The notes under the pieces: model-generated
Told to the model about the DNA's origin: nothing
Databases searched by the model: none
The model's input: only the letters and a program-made list of their open reading frames with translations
NCBI RefSeq assembly: GCF_900636545.1
Contig: NZ_LR134290.1
Coordinates: 2,294,001 to 2,358,000, forward strand
Length of the DNA stretch: 64,000 nucleotides
Reading direction: 5' to 3'
Source of the DNA: Pseudomonas mendocina
GTDB lineage: Bacteria > Pseudomonadota > Gammaproteobacteria > Pseudomonadales > Pseudomonadaceae
Shown here: positions 29,547 to 37,755 of the stretch, one piece after another
How positions within the stretch are numbered: the stretch's first letter is position 1
Layout of the letters: each line of letters starts with the position of its first letter
Position numbers and translations under genes: made by a program

Positions 29547-30434
29547 ATGTTAGCCGAGTTGTTCGCTGTTCTGGCCCCGGTATTGATTGCTGCGGGTATC
29601 GGCTACGGCTGGGCGCGTAGTGGTCACGCCTATCCCACTGATTTTGTCGCGCGGCTGGTGCTGAACATCGGCACGCCCTGCCTGGTGCTGTCGACCCTGA
29701 GCCGAGCAAACCTGGATCTCGGCGCCTTCTCGCAGATGGCGCTGGCCTGTGTACTGGTGATGCTGTTCATGGGGCTGGTTGGCCTGCTGCTCAGCCGCCT
29801 GTTCGCCATCGACTGGAAAGTGCTGGTGCCGGCCTATCTCTTTCCCAACTCCGGCAACATGGGCCTGCCCATGGCGCTGTTCGCTTTTGGCGAGGCCGGC
29901 TTGGCATTGGCAGTGGCTTTCTTCCTGGTGTTGTCAGTGGGGCATTTCAGCATCGGCATGCTGTTGTCCGGGGCCGAGCGCTCGATCAAGGGGCTGCTGG
30001 TCAACCCAATCATGATCAGCCTGGCGCTGGTCCTTCCTGTACTGTTGCTCGATTTCGAACTGCCCCGCTGGCTGGCCAACACCGTTGACCTGCTGGGCGG
30101 CATGACCATCCCGATGATGCTGATCACCCTGGGCGTATCGCTGGCGAGCATCCGCGTGAAGCACCTGGGCAACGGCATGCTGTTGGGCCTGCTGCGCATT
30201 CTCTGTGGTGCGGCGCTGGGCTGGATCGTCGGTTGGGCGATGGGCCTGCAACCGCTGGCGCACGCCGTGCTGGTACTGCAGTCATCAATGCCGGTGGCGG
30301 TGTTCAATTACCTGTTCGCCGTGCGCGCAGGTCGCTCGCCGGAGCAGGTCGCCAGCCTGGTGCTGTGCTCGACCCTGCTGGCATTCGGGCTGATTCCCGT
30401 GCTGCTTGCATGGTGGATACCCGCCCTGCGCTGA
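29547..30434 (+). CDS. AEC-family (auxin efflux carrier-like) transporter
   Basis: 295 aa with about ten membrane helices in two inverted five-helix halves. The conserved PNSGNMGLP segment near residue 95 is typical of bacterial AEC permeases, which export or exchange small organic acids such as malate. Substrate unknown. It is divergent from the rhodanese/cytochrome pair and seems to be a single gene. Confidence 0.85.
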   Translation: MLAELFAVLAPVLIAAGIGYGWARSGHAYPTDFVARLVLNIGTPCLVLSTLSRANLDLGAFSQMALACVLVMLFMGLVGLLLSRLFAIDWKVLVPAYLFPNSGNMGLPMALFAFGEAGLALAVAFFLVLSVGHFSIGMLLSGAERSIKGLLVNPIMISLALVLPVLLLDFELPRWLANTVDLLGGMTIPMMLITLGVSLASIRVKHLGNGMLLGLLRILCGAALGWIVGWAMGLQPLAHAVLVLQSSMPVAVFNYLFAVRAGRSPEQVASLVLCSTLLAFGLIPVLLAWWIPALR

Positions 30435-30475
30435 ACGCGCTACGGCGTCGGCACAGTGGCGGGTGCTGTGGAGGT

Positions 30476-30571
30476 TCAACTGACCAGACGGGTCAGATTG
30501 GGAAGGATCAGGATGACCGCAGTGGCGAAAAGGATAACTCCAGCCTGGCGGTATTTCGGCTGTTTCAACAT
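30476..30571 (-). CDS. Putative 31-aa single-helix membrane peptide
   Basis: ATG at 30571 to TGA at 30476. The peptide is MLKQPKYRQAG, then a 15-residue hydrophobic helix (VILFATAVILILPNL), then TRLVS: basic N-terminus, one helix, short tail. AAAAGG lies upstream at somewhat long spacing. It is convergent with the AEC gene. The clean membrane-peptide design is better than chance would predict in such GC-rich DNA, but without a database search it stays tentative. Confidence 0.4.
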   Translation of the reverse strand: MLKQPKYRQAGVILFATAVILILPNLTRLVS

Positions 30572-31024
30572 GGCCGCATGCCTTTTGTTGTTATGGGTGT
30601 CGTCGGGGGCTGCCGCACTGTCTGGCAGGCCGTTACGTCACACCTGGGCGTCTTTCTGATTCGCCGCTCCGGCATGTCCCGGCAGCGGCTCCCTGTGCCC
30701 GTTCGATGGCGGGAACACGATTAACTCTAGGGCTGGCATCACTGTTCCTTTAGATGACTTGGTTGCTAATGGGCCGTGGTTAGAACTTCAGGCTATGCAT
30801 GGCTTTTGGCCATCCCGTAGTGGGGCTTGAGGCAGACAGCCTGCTTCGTTTTCAGCGCCTCCCGAAGGTCAAACGACCGTTCGTCTGAGCTCAGTGGTCA
30901 ATAGCACTGAGCGCTTCGGTCATTGAGCCCCAACGCCTCGGCGCTATGGTAGGCAGGCTCAATATGAACATGCGTGGTTGGGGCAACCTGTTCCGCCAGC
31001 GCCGTATTAGTCTCCGAGGACGCC
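30572..31024. other. Intergenic region upstream of the thiolase gene
   Basis: About 450 bp without a supported gene. It contains an imperfect palindrome at 30869-30888, a GAGCTCAGTGG.../CACTGAGC hairpin near 30887-30911, and the ribosome-binding site GAGGA before the ATG at 31025. Confidence 0.4.
30869..30888. promoter_or_regulatory. Imperfect 20-bp palindrome upstream of beta-oxidation genes
   Basis: TCAAACGACCGTTCGTCTGA: 8-bp arms with one mismatch around CCGT. The AAACG/CGTTC layout recalls operators of the TetR repressor PsrA, which controls fatty-acid genes in pseudomonads. It lies about 140 bp upstream of the thiolase start. Assignment is tentative. Confidence 0.35.
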
Positions 31025-32230
31025 ATGACCGAAGCATATATTTTCGACGCGGTGCGCACGCCCCGTGGCAAGGGCAAGAAGGATGGCGCGCTTTACAGCG
31101 TCAAGCCGGTACAACTGGTTGCCGGCCTGCTCGATGCCCTGCAGGCGCGTAACGATCTGGATACCAGCCAGGTGGACGATATCGTCCTCGGTTGCGTAAC
31201 GCCCGTGGGCGATCAGGGCGCCGATATCGCCAAGACCGCAGCCATGGTTGCTGACTGGGACGTCAGCGTCGCCGGTGTCCAACTCAACCGTTTCTGCGCT
31301 TCGGGGCTGGAGGCGGTGAACCTGGGTGCGATGAAGGTGCGCTCAGGCTTCGAGGATCTGGTGGTGGTCGGCGGCGTGGAGTCCATGTCGCGCGTGCCCA
31401 TGGGCTCCGATGGCGGCGCCTGGGTCATGGATCCGCAAACCAACATCCACAGCAATTTCGTACCTCAGGGTATCGGTGCCGATCTGATCGCCACTCTGGA
31501 GGGCTTCAGTCGCGCGGATGTCGACTCCTTCGCCTTGCGCTCGCAGCAGAAGGCGGCACGTGCCAGCGCTGATGGTTCGTTCGCCAAGTCGCTGGTCCCG
31601 GTGGCTGACCAGAACGGCATCGTGCTGCTCGATCATGACGAATTCATCCGTGGCGACTCCACCCTCGAAGGCCTGGGCAAGCTCAAGCCCAGCTTCGAGA
31701 TGATGGGGCAGATGGGCTTTGACTCCACCGCGTTGCGCGTTTACAGCCATGTCGAACGTATCGAGCACGTGCACACGCCCGGCAACAGCTCGGGCATCGT
31801 CGACGGCGCGGCGCTGATGTTGATCGGCTCCGAGGCCAAGGGCAGGGAACTGCGCCTGAAGCCGCGTGCGCGCATCGTCGCCACGGCAGTGACCAGCACC
31901 GACCCGACCATCATGCTAACCGGACCTGCGCCGGCCACGCGCAAGGCGCTGGCCAAGGCAGGGCTGTCTGTCGACGACATTGACCTGTTCGAGGTCAACG
32001 AGGCCTTCGCCTCGGTGGTGATGAAGTTCATGAAGGACATGGGCGTGAGTGAGGACAAGGTCAATGTCAACGGCGGCTCCATCGCCATGGGCCACCCATT
32101 GGGCGCCACTGGCTGCGCCATCCTTGGCACGCTGCTCGACGAGCTGGAGAAGCGCCAGCTGCGCTATGGCCTCGCCACTCTGTGTGTCGGCGGCGGTATG
32201 GGCATCGCCACCATCATCGAACGAATCTGA
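31025..32230 (+). CDS. Acetyl-CoA C-acyltransferase (thiolase)
   Basis: 401 aa from the ATG at 31025 ([20 protein letters not shown]). Active-site Cys in [13 protein letters not shown] near residue 90, then the C-terminal GHPLGATG His motif and TLCVGGGMG Cys motif. It cleaves 3-ketoacyl-CoA with CoA (or condenses two acetyl-CoA). Followed after a REP-like element by a FadB/FadJ-like multifunctional enzyme, so the pair forms a beta-oxidation unit. Chain-length preference is not clear. Confidence 0.93.
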   Translation: MTEAYIFDAVRTPRGKGKKDGALYSVKPVQLVAGLLDALQARNDLDTSQVDDIVLGCVTPVGDQGADIAKTAAMVADWDVSVAGVQLNRFCASGLEAVNLGAMKVRSGFEDLVVVGGVESMSRVPMGSDGGAWVMDPQTNIHSNFVPQGIGADLIATLEGFSRADVDSFALRSQQKAARASADGSFAKSLVPVADQNGIVLLDHDEFIRGDSTLEGLGKLKPSFEMMGQMGFDSTALRVYSHVERIEHVHTPGNSSGIVDGAALMLIGSEAKGRELRLKPRARIVATAVTSTDPTIMLTGPAPATRKALAKAGLSVDDIDLFEVNEAFASVVMKFMKDMGVSEDKVNVNGGSIAMGHPLGATGCAILGTLLDELEKRQLRYGLATLCVGGGMGIATIIERI

Positions 32231-32233
32231 TCG

Positions 32234-32286
32234 GTAGGGCGGGTGAAACCCGCCATTCGTGTGCTGGCAGGTTGCACCCGCCCTAC
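32234..32286. repeat. REP-like element between thiolase and FadB/J-like genes
   Basis: GTAGGGCGGGT (32234-32244) and ACCCGCCCTAC (32276-32286) are a perfect 11-bp inverted repeat, with an inner GGCGGGT/ACCCGCC hairpin. It lies within the operon and could set different mRNA levels for the two genes. Confidence 0.65.
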
Positions 32287-32320
32287 GCAGCTCCCACAGT
32301 TTTGGGAAGAGAAGATAAAA

Positions 32321-34480
32321 ATGACTGACGCTATCCGTTACGAAAAGGGCCAGGACAATATCGTCGTCCTGACCATGGACATGCCCGGCCAGAGCGCCAA
32401 TACCATGAACGCGGTATATCGCGAGGCCATGGGCCAAATAGTCGATCGTCTGGAAGCGGAAAAGGATTCGATTGCGGGGGTTATCGTCACCTCGGCAAAG
32501 AAGACCTTCTTCGCTGGCGGCGACCTCAACGAGCTGATCAAGGTCACCAAGGTCGAGGCTCAAGGCTTCTACCAGATGATCCTGAAGATCAAGGGTCAGC
32601 TACGCCGCCTGGAAACCCTCGGTAAGCCGGTGGTTGCTGCCATCAACGGTGCGGCGCTGGGCGGCGGCTGGGAAATCGCCCTGGCCTGTCACCACCGCAT
32701 CGCCCTTAATGAGAGCCACGTGCAGCTCGGTCTGCCGGAAGTCACCCTGGGTCTGCTGCCAGGCGGTGGCGGGGTGGTGCGTATGGTGCGTCTGCTCGGC
32801 CTGGAGAAAGCCCTGCCGTACCTGGCCGAAGGCAAGAAGGTGCGCCCGGATGCGGCGCTCAAGGCAGGCCTGATCCACGACCTGGCCAGCGACCACGATG
32901 AGATGCTGACCAAGGCCCGTGCCTGGATCGCCGCCAACCCTGCCGCCAAGCAACCGTGGGACGTGCAAGGCTACAAGATACCCGGTGGCACACCCAGCTC
33001 GCCGAACGTGGCGCAGATGCTGGCCATCGCCCCGAGCGTGTTGCGCGACAAGACCAAGGGCTGCTTCCCGGCGCCGGAGAAAATCATGTGCGCGGCGGTT
33101 GAGGGGGCGCAGGTCGACTTCGATACCGCGCAGATCATCGAGGCGCGCTACTTCACCGAGCTGACCTGCGGCCAGGTGGCGAAGAACATGATCGGCACCT
33201 TCTGGTTCCAGCTCAATGAAATCAATGCCGGCGGCTCGCGCCCACAGGGCTATCCGAAAACCCAGACGAAGAAGGTTGGCGTGCTCGGCGCTGGCATGAT
33301 GGGCGCCGGTATCGCCTATGTGTCGGCGGCGGCCGGTATCGAGGTGGTGCTCAAGGATGTGTCCGTCGAAGCGGCGGAGAAGGGTAAGAGCTATTCGGCC
33401 AAGCTGCTCGACAAGAAAGTCAGCAAGGGCCACATGACGGCCGAGCAGCGCGAGGCTTTCCTGGCGTTGATCACTGCCTCCGACAGTGAGGCGGATTTCG
33501 CCGGCTGCGACCTGATCATCGAAGCGGTGTTCGAGGATCGTGCGCTCAAGGGCAAGGTCACTGCCGCCGCCGAAACCGCCGCGCTGAGCGATGCAGTGAT
33601 CGCTTCCAACACCTCGACGTTGCCGATAACCGGCCTGGCCACTGCCGTGGCCAAACCGGAGAAATTCATCGGCCTGCACTTCTTCAGCCCGGTCGACAAG
33701 ATGCCTCTGGTGGAGATCATTCGTGGCGAGAAGACCAGTGACGAGACCCTGGCGCGCGGCTTCGACTACGTCATGCAGATCAAGAAGACGCCCATCGTGG
33801 TCAACGACAGCCGTGGCTTCTTCACCTCGCGGGTGTTCGGCACCTTCACCAATGAAGGCCTGGCCATGCTCGGTGAAGGCGTCAGCGCGGCCATGATCGA
33901 GAACGAGGCGCGCAAGGCCGGCATGCCGGTCGGGCCGCTGGCGATCAGTGACGAAGTGTCGATGAGCCTGATGAACCATATCCGCCAGCAGACCATCAAG
34001 GATCTGGCGGCCGAGGGCAAATCCATTCCAGAACACCCGGCCTTTGCCGTGATCGACCTGATGCTGGGTGAATACAAACGCCCGGGCAAAGCGGCGGGCA
34101 TGGGCTTCTACGACTACCCTGCGGCCGGCGCTCCAGCCAGTGGCAAGAAGTACCTGTGGCCTGAGCTCAAGGCGCGTTTCGAGAAGGCTGATGCGCAAAT
34201 CGCGCAGGAAGACGTGCGCGACCGCATCCTGTTCATCCAGGCCATCGAGACGGTTCGCTGCGTGGAAGAGGGTGTGCTGAAGTCAGTGGCCGATGCCAAT
34301 ATCGGCTCGATCTTCGGCATCGGCTTCGCAGCCTGGACCGGCGGTGCGCTGCAGTTCATCAACCAGTACGGGGTGAAGGACTTCGTCGCGCGTGCTCAGT
34401 ACCTGGCCGAGCAGTACGGCGAGCGTTTCCTGCCGCCGGCACTGTTGCTGGAGAAGGCCGCAAGGGGTGACAGGTTCTAA
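32321..34480 (+). CDS. Multifunctional enoyl-CoA hydratase / 3-hydroxyacyl-CoA dehydrogenase
   Basis: 719 aa from the ATG at 32321 (MTDAIRYEKGQDNIVVLTMD). The N-terminal crotonase domain (about 1-190) has the oxyanion patterns FFAGGDLNEL and NGAALGGGWE. The NAD-binding dehydrogenase domain (about 320-500) begins VGVLGAGMMGAGIAYV, and the C-terminal 3HCDH domains follow. It hydrates enoyl-CoA and oxidises the 3-hydroxyacyl-CoA in beta-oxidation, and forms a unit with the thiolase just upstream. It could be called FadJ- or FadB-like; I cannot choose. Confidence 0.92.
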   Translation: MTDAIRYEKGQDNIVVLTMDMPGQSANTMNAVYREAMGQIVDRLEAEKDSIAGVIVTSAKKTFFAGGDLNELIKVTKVEAQGFYQMILKIKGQLRRLETLGKPVVAAINGAALGGGWEIALACHHRIALNESHVQLGLPEVTLGLLPGGGGVVRMVRLLGLEKALPYLAEGKKVRPDAALKAGLIHDLASDHDEMLTKARAWIAANPAAKQPWDVQGYKIPGGTPSSPNVAQMLAIAPSVLRDKTKGCFPAPEKIMCAAVEGAQVDFDTAQIIEARYFTELTCGQVAKNMIGTFWFQLNEINAGGSRPQGYPKTQTKKVGVLGAGMMGAGIAYVSAAAGIEVVLKDVSVEAAEKGKSYSAKLLDKKVSKGHMTAEQREAFLALITASDSEADFAGCDLIIEAVFEDRALKGKVTAAAETAALSDAVIASNTSTLPITGLATAVAKPEKFIGLHFFSPVDKMPLVEIIRGEKTSDETLARGFDYVMQIKKTPIVVNDSRGFFTSRVFGTFTNEGLAMLGEGVSAAMIENEARKAGMPVGPLAISDEVSMSLMNHIRQQTIKDLAAEGKSIPEHPAFAVIDLMLGEYKRPGKAAGMGFYDYPAAGAPASGKKYLWPELKARFEKADAQIAQEDVRDRILFIQAIETVRCVEEGVLKSVADANIGSIFGIGFAAWTGGALQFINQYGVKDFVARAQYLAEQYGERFLPPALLLEKAARGDRF

Positions 34481-34496
34481 CGCCTTGGGTGAATGG

Positions 34497-34520
34497 AAAA
34501 CGGCCCGTGAGGGCCGTTTT
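34497..34520. terminator. Bidirectional terminator
   Basis: AAAACGGCCC-GTGA-GGGCCGTTTT, a 10-bp perfect stem with A and T flanks, between the converging FadB/J-like gene (34480) and the PepSY gene (34532). It works in both directions. Confidence 0.85.
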
Positions 34521-34531
34521 CGTTGGTGCGG

Positions 34532-34798
34532 TCAATCGTCGTGATGGTCGTGGGTCACTTCGCCACTCTTGCCGTCGATGCGAAACTCATGGACGCGGCC
34601 ATCTTTCTTGACCCCTTCACCTTCCCAGTACCCCTTGGCATCGGCCTCGATCTTGTGGATCTCGGAGTACCCGGCTGCGCGAGCCTTGTTCAGAGCATCC
34701 TCGATGCTGATCCAGTCACTGCCGGGACGATCGGCGAAGGCATGGCCGCTTAGCAGCAGGCTGCCTGCGATCAGGGCGATCAGATTGCGTGTCTGCAT
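34532..34798 (-). CDS. Small periplasmic PepSY-domain protein
   Basis: 88 aa. A signal peptide (MQTRNLIALIAGSLLLSGHAFA) precedes a single PepSY domain (SIEDALNKARAAGYSEIHKIEADAKGYWEGEG... region) and an acidic/His tail THDHHDD. PepSY proteins bind or inhibit peptidases or metals. Single gene ending in the shared terminator; no partner is seen. Confidence 0.8.
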   Translation of the reverse strand: MQTRNLIALIAGSLLLSGHAFADRPGSDWISIEDALNKARAAGYSEIHKIEADAKGYWEGEGVKKDGRVHEFRIDGKSGEVTHDHHDD

Positions 34799-34867
34799 GG
34801 TCTGGTTCCTCTTTCCGTTGAAGAAGGCGTCTGAACGACGCCTTGAGGAGTCTAGACCATCGCGATT

Positions 34868-35068
34868 TCACGCCGCCTGGCACCACCCCTGGCGAATGCA
34901 CACGGCCTCGTGAATCGCCAGCATCTCGCTGTGACGGGTCGGCATGCGCAAGGTCAGCATGCTGCCGTCGTCGAGTTGCAGGGCCGCTTCGCTTTCGAAC
35001 TGCAGGCCGCCGTCTTGCAGGTGGACGTAGGTGACGCCGTAGGCGTCCAGGCTGAGTTGGCTGTGCAT
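34868..35068 (-). CDS. Conserved hypothetical protein, 66 aa
   Basis: Starts MHSQLSLDAYGVTYVHLQDG with an AGGAGA site. No signal peptide or membrane helix. A short beta-rich region contains LQDGGLQFESEAALQLDDGSMLTLR, and it ends IHEAVCIRQGWCQAA with two Cys. It follows the 37-aa gene at 35090 by 21 bp and may share its promoter. Function unknown. Confidence 0.55.
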   Translation of the reverse strand: MHSQLSLDAYGVTYVHLQDGGLQFESEAALQLDDGSMLTLRMPTRHSEMLAIHEAVCIRQGWCQAA

Positions 35069-35089
35069 GGCTGCTCTCCTGTGGGCGTG

Positions 35090-35203
35090 TCAGCTTGGAC
35101 GAGTGTCGCGAGCAGCGGCTGCGGCCTGCTCGGGACGAACCGGTGCAGCGGTCTGGAAGGCGGAGGCGGCGGCGAAGCTGGCGAGTGCGGCGTAGATGCT
35201 CAT
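35090..35203 (-). CDS. Putative 37-aa Ala-rich small protein
   Basis: ATG at 35203 with a strong AAGGA site 8-9 nt upstream, stop at 35090. The sequence is MSIYAALASFAAASAFQTAA followed by PVRPEQAAAAARDTRPS: a mildly hydrophobic N-terminal helix and a Pro/Arg tail. The good ribosome-binding site and the following co-oriented gene support expression. No family is recognised. The CGATAGTTAC motif lies 91 bp upstream. Confidence 0.45.
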   Translation of the reverse strand: MSIYAALASFAAASAFQTAAPVRPEQAAAAARDTRPS

Positions 35204-35293
35204 GATCGGTTTCCTTCTGTGCGATGAGGGCGACTGCCCGATGTGTCGATATTCCTCGCGCTCTGGCAATCACAGAAGTGAATGGTGTGCATG

Positions 35294-35303
35294 GTAACTA
35301 TCG
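35294..35303 (-). promoter_or_regulatory. Shared upstream motif CGATAGTTAC, copy B
   Basis: GTAACTATCG on the plus strand, 91 bp upstream of the 37-aa gene (start 35203), same orientation as copies A (6872) and C (36800). Confidence 0.35.
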
Positions 35304-35503
35304 AGGCGGCTGATGGTGATTCGATCCGGCACTGGCGTACGCTTGCGTTGTAAATTTTAATTGACGATCGTTTGAGGCGTTGCACAGGGGGAAGAGCGCG
35401 CGAATATGTTTGAAAATCAGGCCCGGCTATTCCTTTGTGCAGGTTCATGTGTTAAGTAAAACGCACAAATCACCCGCACTCCGTGCTCACCACAGGAAAC
35501 CTC

Positions 35504-36229
35504 ATGTCACTGCGTATCTGCATCCTGGAAACTGACATCCTTCGCCCTGAACTGGTCGACCAGTATCAGGGTTATGGCCACATGTTCGAGCAGCTGTTCG
35601 CTCAACAGCCGGTGGCGGCGGAGTTCAGTGTCTACAACGTGGTGGAGGGGCATTACCCGCCCGATAGCGAGAAGTTCGATGCCTATCTGGTGACTGGCAG
35701 CAAGGCCGACTCCTTTGGCAGTGAGCCCTGGATTCAAACGCTCAAGGAATACCTGCTGGAGCGCTACAAGCGTGGCGACAAGCTGCTGGGCATTTGCTTT
35801 GGTCATCAGCTATTGGCGTTGCTGCTGGGCGGCAAGGCCGAGCGCGCAGAGCAGGGCTGGGGTGTCGGCGTACACAGTTACCGCCTGCAGAGCAAACCCG
35901 AGTGGATGAGCCCGGCGCTGGACGAACTGCAACTGCTGATCAGTCATCAGGACCAGGTTACCCGTCTGCCGGAGAAGGCGACGCTACTGGCTTCCAGCGA
36001 TTTCTGCCCGATTGGCGCCTACCATATCGAAGATCAGGTGCTGTGTTTCCAGGGGCATCCCGAGTTCGTCCATGATTATTCGCGTGCGTTGCTCGACCTG
36101 CGCCAGCAGCATCTTGGTGAGCAGATCTACCAGCAGGGTGTGGACAGCCTCAAACACTCGCAGCAAGGCAATGCCGTTGCCGAGTGGATGATGCGCTTCG
36201 TGGCGCAGGGCAAGGAAGCCAAGGCCTGA
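35504..36229 (+). CDS. Type 1 glutamine amidotransferase (GMP synthase-like)
   Basis: 241 aa from the ATG at 35504 (MSLRICILETDILRPELVDQ), with AGGAAA upstream. The nucleophile motif GICFGHQLLALLLGG is near residue 95, and the His-x-Glu pair (GHPEF) near 185 completes the triad. It belongs to the stand-alone GuaA-N-like/gamma-glutamyl hydrolase-like group that takes ammonia from glutamine or cleaves gamma-glutamyl bonds. No partner synthase is adjacent. Substrate unknown. Confidence 0.85.
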   Translation: MSLRICILETDILRPELVDQYQGYGHMFEQLFAQQPVAAEFSVYNVVEGHYPPDSEKFDAYLVTGSKADSFGSEPWIQTLKEYLLERYKRGDKLLGICFGHQLLALLLGGKAERAEQGWGVGVHSYRLQSKPEWMSPALDELQLLISHQDQVTRLPEKATLLASSDFCPIGAYHIEDQVLCFQGHPEFVHDYSRALLDLRQQHLGEQIYQQGVDSLKHSQQGNAVAEWMMRFVAQGKEAKA

Positions 36230-36242
36230 GCCTGATTCGAGT

Positions 36243-36276
36243 CATGAAAAAGCCCGGTTAACCGGGCTTTTTCATG
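36243..36276. terminator. Perfect 34-bp palindromic terminator
   Basis: A 17-bp arm (36243-36259: CATGAAAAAGCCCGGTT) and its exact complement (36260-36276) give a perfect palindrome with A5 and T5 tracts, terminating both converging genes. The stop codon of the 82-aa gene (36272-36274) lies inside its right arm. Confidence 0.85.
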
Positions 36277-36520
36277 CGTGTTCGACTGGTACGAAGTAGG
36301 GCGAGAGGGATTCGCTCCGGTTCGGTGGCGGGCTGCTGCGCTGGCGCTTGAGGCCTTCGGCAAGGTCCAGATGATGGGCCAGCTTATGGCTGCACTCGAT
36401 ATTGCGCGCCACAGCGCTGGCGGAGCTTTTGCCAATACCGCTGAGCGCCAGCAGAGTCGTGAGCAGAGACAGGCTGGCCAGTAGCAGCAGGCGGCTGCGT
36501 TGGCTTCTGATCATGATCAT
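36272..36520 (-). CDS. Small membrane or secreted protein, 82 aa
   Basis: Starts MIMIRSQRSRLLLLASLSLL (M1 or M3). A basic N-terminus and a Leu-rich helix (residues 10-28) look like a signal or anchor. The rest is polar with one Cys and ends FVPVEHA. The gene begins 4 bp after the stop of the 64-aa gene, suggesting a two-gene operon. No family recognised. Confidence 0.5.
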   Translation of the reverse strand: MIMIRSQRSRLLLLASLSLLTTLLALSGIGKSSASAVARNIECSHKLAHHLDLAEGLKRQRSSPPPNRSESLSPYFVPVEHA

Positions 36521-36524
36521 TGAC

Positions 36525-36719
36525 TCAGCCCAACGCGATGGCGCGGAGCAGGGTGGGCAATTGGCTGGTCAGGCTATGCAGCGGGCCCGGCTGTTCGAAG
36601 GCCGGGACGCTGCGCTGCAAGGTGGCGTAGCTCAGGACCAGCACCGTGGAGGTGCTAATCAGATACAGGCCGATGGCGGCGAGGGCGCCGTTACGGGCGG
36701 CTTGGGAGAGGCGGGACAT
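36525..36719 (-). CDS. Small single-helix membrane protein, 64 aa
   Basis: Starts MSRLSQAARNGALAAIGLYL with a GGAG site. One membrane helix spans residues 11-33 (GALAAIGLYLISTSTVLVLSY), followed by a polar segment. It is the first gene of the pair with the 82-aa gene, and CGATAGTTAC lies 81 bp upstream. Function unknown. Confidence 0.5.
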   Translation of the reverse strand: MSRLSQAARNGALAAIGLYLISTSTVLVLSYATLQRSVPAFEQPGPLHSLTSQLPTLLRAIALG

Positions 36720-36799
36720 GTTCTGTGCTCCAGGTCAGGAGTTGGCGTGGGCACAGAATCGCCTAAGTCATTTCGATTGAATAATGGATGCTCTGCAGA

Positions 36800-36809
36800 G
36801 TAACTATCG
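36800..36809 (-). promoter_or_regulatory. Shared upstream motif CGATAGTTAC, copy C
   Basis: GTAACTATCG on the plus strand, 81 bp upstream of the 64-aa gene start (36719). It is preceded on the minus strand by ATCGATCG. Same orientation as copies A and B. Confidence 0.35.
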
Positions 36810-36866
36810 ATCGATTTGATGATTGGTGTGGGTTGCCATTTCACGCCGGCAACCCGGCGCGCTCAC

Positions 36867-37589
36867 TTAAGCGGCGGCCAGCTCCTGATCCATGCTGGCG
36901 ATGCACTCGCTCATGGCCTGCTGGCAACGTTCGATCAGCGCGGGCATGTCGTCCAGGCTCAGGCCCGCCGTAGGGATCGCCGGCAGCGAGCGAATCAGGA
37001 TATGTCCGCTGTTCCAGCGATTCAGGCGCATGGCCTGGCTGTAGTTGCTCACGCATACCGGAATGATCGGCACGCCGGCGGTTATCGCCATCTGGAATGC
37101 CCCTTTCTTGAACGGCAGCAGGCCGCGGCCTAGGTTGCGCGTACCTTCGGGGAACACCCAGATCGAGGTATCACGGTGACGCAGGGTTTCGGTGGTGGTG
37201 AGCATCGCGCGTTTGGCCGCTGCGGCATTACTGCGGTCGATCAGCACATTGCCGGCGAGCCAGTACAACTGGCCGAAGAACGGTACCCATTTGAGGCTCT
37301 TCTTGCCGATGCTTACGGTACGTTCCGGCACCACGCGGCCTAGCACATAGAGATCGAAGTTGGACTGGTGGTTGGCGATGATCACGCAGGAGCGCTGATG
37401 CTCCAGCAGTGGACGTACATCGGTCTTGAGTTTCAGGCGCAGCAGGCGCAGGGCGGGCAGCGAATAGAGGCGTGCGCACAGGCGGCTGTTATCAGGGTTG
37501 AAGGGACGGCACAGGCCGAGCAGCAGACCGAGCAAGCCGGCCACGATGAAATGCACGCCCATCAACAGCATGCGCAAAACGAAGAGCAT
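36867..37589 (-). CDS. 1-acyl-sn-glycerol-3-phosphate acyltransferase (PlsC family)
   Basis: 240 aa. An N-terminal membrane helix (LFVLRMLLMGVHFIVAGLLGLLLG) precedes the acyltransferase motif I NHQSNFDLY (HxxxxD) near residue 72 and motif III FPEGTRN near 143. It transfers an acyl chain to lysophosphatidic acid at the inner membrane. The sequence fits PlsC; pseudomonads have several paralogues, so which one is uncertain. Confidence 0.88.
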   Translation of the reverse strand: MLFVLRMLLMGVHFIVAGLLGLLLGLCRPFNPDNSRLCARLYSLPALRLLRLKLKTDVRPLLEHQRSCVIIANHQSNFDLYVLGRVVPERTVSIGKKSLKWVPFFGQLYWLAGNVLIDRSNAAAAKRAMLTTTETLRHRDTSIWVFPEGTRNLGRGLLPFKKGAFQMAITAGVPIIPVCVSNYSQAMRLNRWNSGHILIRSLPAIPTAGLSLDDMPALIERCQQAMSECIASMDQELAAA

Positions 37590-37726
37590 TTGGGGAAACC
37601 ATCAGGGAGGGGCGCGCAGTGTACGGACGTTCACTTTGTCCGGCAATTATCCAAAACTACCGCTCAGCCTGGGCTAACGTCCCTAATTGTCGCAGAACTT
37701 GTCAGTTCCCCGTGGCGTAAAGAAAA

Positions 37727-37744
37727 GGGCGCCTGACGGCGCCC
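37727..37744 (-). terminator. Rho-independent terminator of alaC
   Basis: GGGCGCC-TGAC-GGCGCCC stem, followed on the minus strand by TTTTCTTT, 12 bp past the alaC stop. Confidence 0.8.
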
Positions 37745-37755
37745 TCGGTGATCGC

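Noticed and set aside
30456..30659. 67-codon plus-strand frame after the AEC transporter
   Set aside because: No ribosome-binding site and no clear domain; the opposite-strand 31-aa peptide is the better candidate here.
32600..34198. Long antisense open frame (532 codons) opposite the FadB/J-like gene; also 49424-51256 opposite glnS and 15213-16838 opposite ccoG/ccoH
   Set aside because: High-GC genes leave long open frames on the other strand. These lack ribosome-binding sites and known motifs and overlap strongly supported genes.
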